Positions 61,861 through 64,000 of a stretch of DNA of 64,000 nt are shown piece after piece (within the stretch, counting starts at the first letter, position 1; every line of letters begins with the position of its first letter). This DNA is from Trichobilharzia regenti. Taxonomy: Eukaryota > Platyhelminthes > Trematoda > Strigeidida > Schistosomatidae. The stretch covers positions 58,043,112-58,107,111 of the forward strand of contig OX235265.1 in NCBI GenBank assembly GCA_944472135.2. Reading direction: 5' to 3'. The translations under genes and the position numbers were made by a program. The notes beneath the pieces are model-generated. The model saw nothing but the letters and a program-made list of their open reading frames with translations. It searched no databases and had not been told where the DNA came from.

Positions 61861-62613
61861 AATAAAGCTGAAAATCTGATTGACTGCTTGGCTACGGAGT
61901 TGATGAAGCGTATTACCTCTTCTCACCAAGCTATAGTTTACAAATTCTCAGATTCTCTGCCCCTGAAATCTGTAAAACACAAAATCCTGATTTGTTGCGG
62001 CATGGCTAATGTTCCATGTGAATCCAAAAGGCTTCGTGAAAAGTCTAACCATGCTTATTGTCCCATCCTTTTTAAATTGAGTAATTCCCTTAATGCTAGT
62101 AAGTTTACTAAATGTCAGGATCACTTAACACTGAATAGCATTTATCAGACTATAACCGTGGCTCAGGATAAAACACCATGTCGGCGCAGAATAATGCGTA
62201 GTAATAACCTGGTCACCTCCTCTATCTTTGATTTACCAAAAAAGGATCGTGCACAGCAACAGACACCTAGTGCTGAAACTAGCATTCAGCAAACTACACA
62301 ACAAACACGCTTGCCAATGGAACTAGGAACTGATTTATATACCAGTACCCCTATAAATAAAGCCTCATCGAAAGATGTTAAAATGGCTAGAACTTCTGCA
62401 AGTTGTTCTAAGAAATTTCCCCCCAAACGTAGTAACCTCACCACGATGAACAAATTTCGCAGGGTTGAGACTAATGATGGGGAAGAATACTTTGTATTCA
62501 ATAAGCCTGCTGAGAGTAAGAATGCCAACAAACCATCACTCGTTACGAAAAACTCCTCTCGAAACATAAGTATATCTGGAGGTGTTCCGCATGCTCCACC
62601 TTATAGAAAGTAA
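61861..62613 (+). CDS. CR1-like ORF1 protein, 5'-truncated
   Basis: The frame is open from upstream; its first Met (61834) lies in the LTR-element flank and is not the native start. The region NKAENLIDCLATELMKRITS, VKHKILICCGMANVPCESKR, KFTKCQDHLTLNSIYQTITV and PCRRRIMRSNN resembles ORF1 proteins of schistosome CR1/Perere-type elements. The C-terminal half is basic/Ser-Asn rich (KMARTSASCSKKFPPKRSN). CR1 ORF1 proteins bind nucleic acid; that function is inferred here. The following ~300 bp carry another open frame (62635-62916) rich in Pro, His and Tyr that may be the rest of ORF1 after a stop. Confidence 0.65.
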   Translation, partial: NKAENLIDCLATELMKRITSSHQAIVYKFSDSLPLKSVKHKILICCGMANVPCESKRLREKSNHAYCPILFKLSNSLNASKFTKCQDHLTLNSIYQTITVAQDKTPCRRRIMRSNNLVTSSIFDLPKKDRAQQQTPSAETSIQQTTQQTRLPMELGTDLYTSTPINKASSKDVKMARTSASCSKKFPPKRSNLTTMNKFRRVETNDGEEYFVFNKPAESKNANKPSLVTKNSSRNISISGGVPHAPPYRK

Positions 62614-62927
62614 GGCTCCAAGACTCCTAAAGTCTTGCAGCCAAAGCACCTTCCTTTACAATTCCCTTTAAGTTATAAAAACAACCCGAAGGTGTGTACC
62701 GGTATGACGAATAGCAGTTGGATGGGTAGACCTTTTGATGCTATGGCTTTTAACCGTCAAATTAGGCCCAACCCCTACTGCCCTTATATCCAGGAACACA
62801 TGGTAAATTTTCCAGGTGTCCCGAATCACTGGTACGACCCATGGCACCTAGGACCACCTCATTGCACACCAACTCCGATGTGCAGACACCCAGTCCGACC
62901 TCCTTTTCATTCATAAATTCTTGCGGT

Positions 62928-64000
62928 GCTGACGCACAAATAGATTTAGGCTATGGTGACATTTTAAGACAGTTTGTAGTATCCCGTGACTTATTCACGA
63001 TATTGCTAATTAATGCACGTTCCTTAATCAATAAGATATCTGAACTAAGGACATTATTATTAGTCGCCAAGCCGACTGTAGCTCTGATTACTGAGTCATG
63101 GTGCTCATCCTCTGTTCTTGATGTGCATATAGGTATCGATGATTACACTGTACACCGTGCAAACAGAGATTGCAAGCGCGGTGGAGGATGTCTCATATAT
63201 ATACATAGCTCATTTGTAGTCAGTAGGGTGGAAGATGAAACAATGAATAATGTACCTGACTCACTCTGGGTTGTCTTACATGGAGATAAGTACAAACTTC
63301 TCATAGGCTGTGTTTATCGAGCACCAAGCGCAACAAAAGAAACTGATGCGTTATTAGCTAAATCGTTTGCACACGCCTCCTTGTTTAGTGCTAATTACAA
63401 AATAATTGCAGGGGACTTCAATCTTCCAGAAGTCAATTGGCTAACTAGTCCCGGCCCCCAACGCTTCGATGAATTACTTGCCACTATAGACTGTTATGGA
63501 TGGCAACAACACGTCCAGACACCTACTCATGGTGACAACATGTTGGACCTTGTTTTTTGTCATGACACAATCCCAGTATCCACGTATGTTGGTAATCGAT
63601 TTTCCAGTAGTGACCATAGAATGGTACTCTGCTCTCTGCCTTTCTCACCACTAAATACAGGAAACAAACAAGATTCAGGAAGCACAATATGTCGTAGTTA
63701 CAAATATACAGACTGGGGATTAGGCCAAGAGCTTATTCGACTCTGTCACTGGGATGACTATTTTACCACTGACTCCCTGGATGCCGTGGTAACCCTATTT
63801 TACAGGAATGTTACCCTTTGTCTAGATACAGTTGCTCCAAAGAAAATAGTGAAATTAAGTAGACACCGAGCTGAATATATTCCAAGGGCACACCGTAGAT
63901 ATGGTGGTGGTCACTAAGGTGAATCGCCCCATTCTGCAGGAACAGCAATATACAAATTAAAGGCTCGAGATATTTCTGATTTTTATGAGGGCTTAGATCT
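62928..64000 (+). CDS. CR1-like ORF2, AP-endonuclease domain (partial)
   Basis: Read from about residue 30 of the open frame, it has all endonuclease signatures: LLINARSLINKISELRTLLL, ITESWCSS (catalytic Glu), RGGGCLIYIHSSF, LLIGCVYRAPSA, IIAGDFNLPEVNW, DNMLDLVF and FSSSDHRMVL (catalytic His). A TAA at 63915-63917 interrupts the linker before RT, but the same frame stays open from 63918 to the edge (DISDFYEGLD). It is probably one nonsense mutation in an otherwise intact ORF2. The start is uncertain. Confidence 0.8.

Larger units (their letters stand above)
61860..64000 (+). mobile_element. Second CR1-like non-LTR retrotransposon (continues past window)
   Basis: It contains a partial ORF1 (to 62613) and ORF2 endonuclease (from about 62928), then runs off the right edge before the RT. 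Sequence differs from the 53-57 kb element (endonuclease motifs NARSLINKI and ITESW versus NCRSLPNKI and LQETW), so it is a separate lineage. Confidence 0.82.

Overview
This is an AT-rich, intron- and repeat-rich animal (metazoan) genomic window. Its contents point to a blood fluke (Schistosomatidae, Schistosoma or a close relative). The repeats match types known from schistosomes: Smα-type elements carrying a hammerhead ribozyme, RTE-like and CR1-like non-LTR retrotransposons, Penelope-like elements (PLEs), BEL/Pao-type gag sequences and many (TA)n microsatellites. No bacterial, phage or CRISPR feature is present. Family names rest on protein motifs read by eye, because no search could be run.

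1-35.4 kb, minus strand: one host gene. Ten exons spread over 29 kb splice in phase into about 575 residues. They follow the N-terminal part of the UHRF1BP1/UHRF1BP1L (BLTP3, bridge-like lipid-transfer) family. The first exon(s) were not found and the 3' exons lie off the left edge. The small exons include one of 39 nt. The introns are filled with broken RTE copies, PLE pieces, tRNA-like SINEs, Smα/hammerhead foldbacks, a palindromic MITE-like element and an inverted pair of ~420-bp repeats.

35.4-49.5 kb: a further repeat field. It holds a PLE reverse transcriptase split by a 620-bp GC-rich insertion with a target-site duplication, a long 5'-truncated RTE-like ORF on the minus strand, SINEs, two inverted repeats and about 4 kb (44.4-48.6 kb) in which no gene is recognised.

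49.58-61.86 kb: the most unusual region, a nest of one LTR-retrotransposon family. An older minus-strand copy (5' LTR 61104-61465, 3' LTR 49584-49951) is split by a younger plus-strand copy (LTRs 50802-51163 and 58847-59210). The younger copy is split by a CR1-like element (about 53110-57447), which in turn carries a solo LTR of the same family (56498-56818, 5-bp target duplication ACTAT). With insertions removed, both copies are short (about 3.5 and 4.1 kb) and encode only a DUF1759/BEL-type Gag. There is no protease, reverse transcriptase, RNase H or integrase. They look like gag-only, non-autonomous (TR-GAG-like) BEL elements. Their 3' region carries a ~190-bp tandem repeat and a block that is nearly identical between otherwise diverged copies.

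61.86-64.0 kb: the start of a second CR1-like element (ORF1, then AP-endonuclease of ORF2), running off the right edge.

The host gene encodes a predicted lipid-transfer protein. Everything else is selfish DNA in layers of insertion; no operon-like cooperation is implied.
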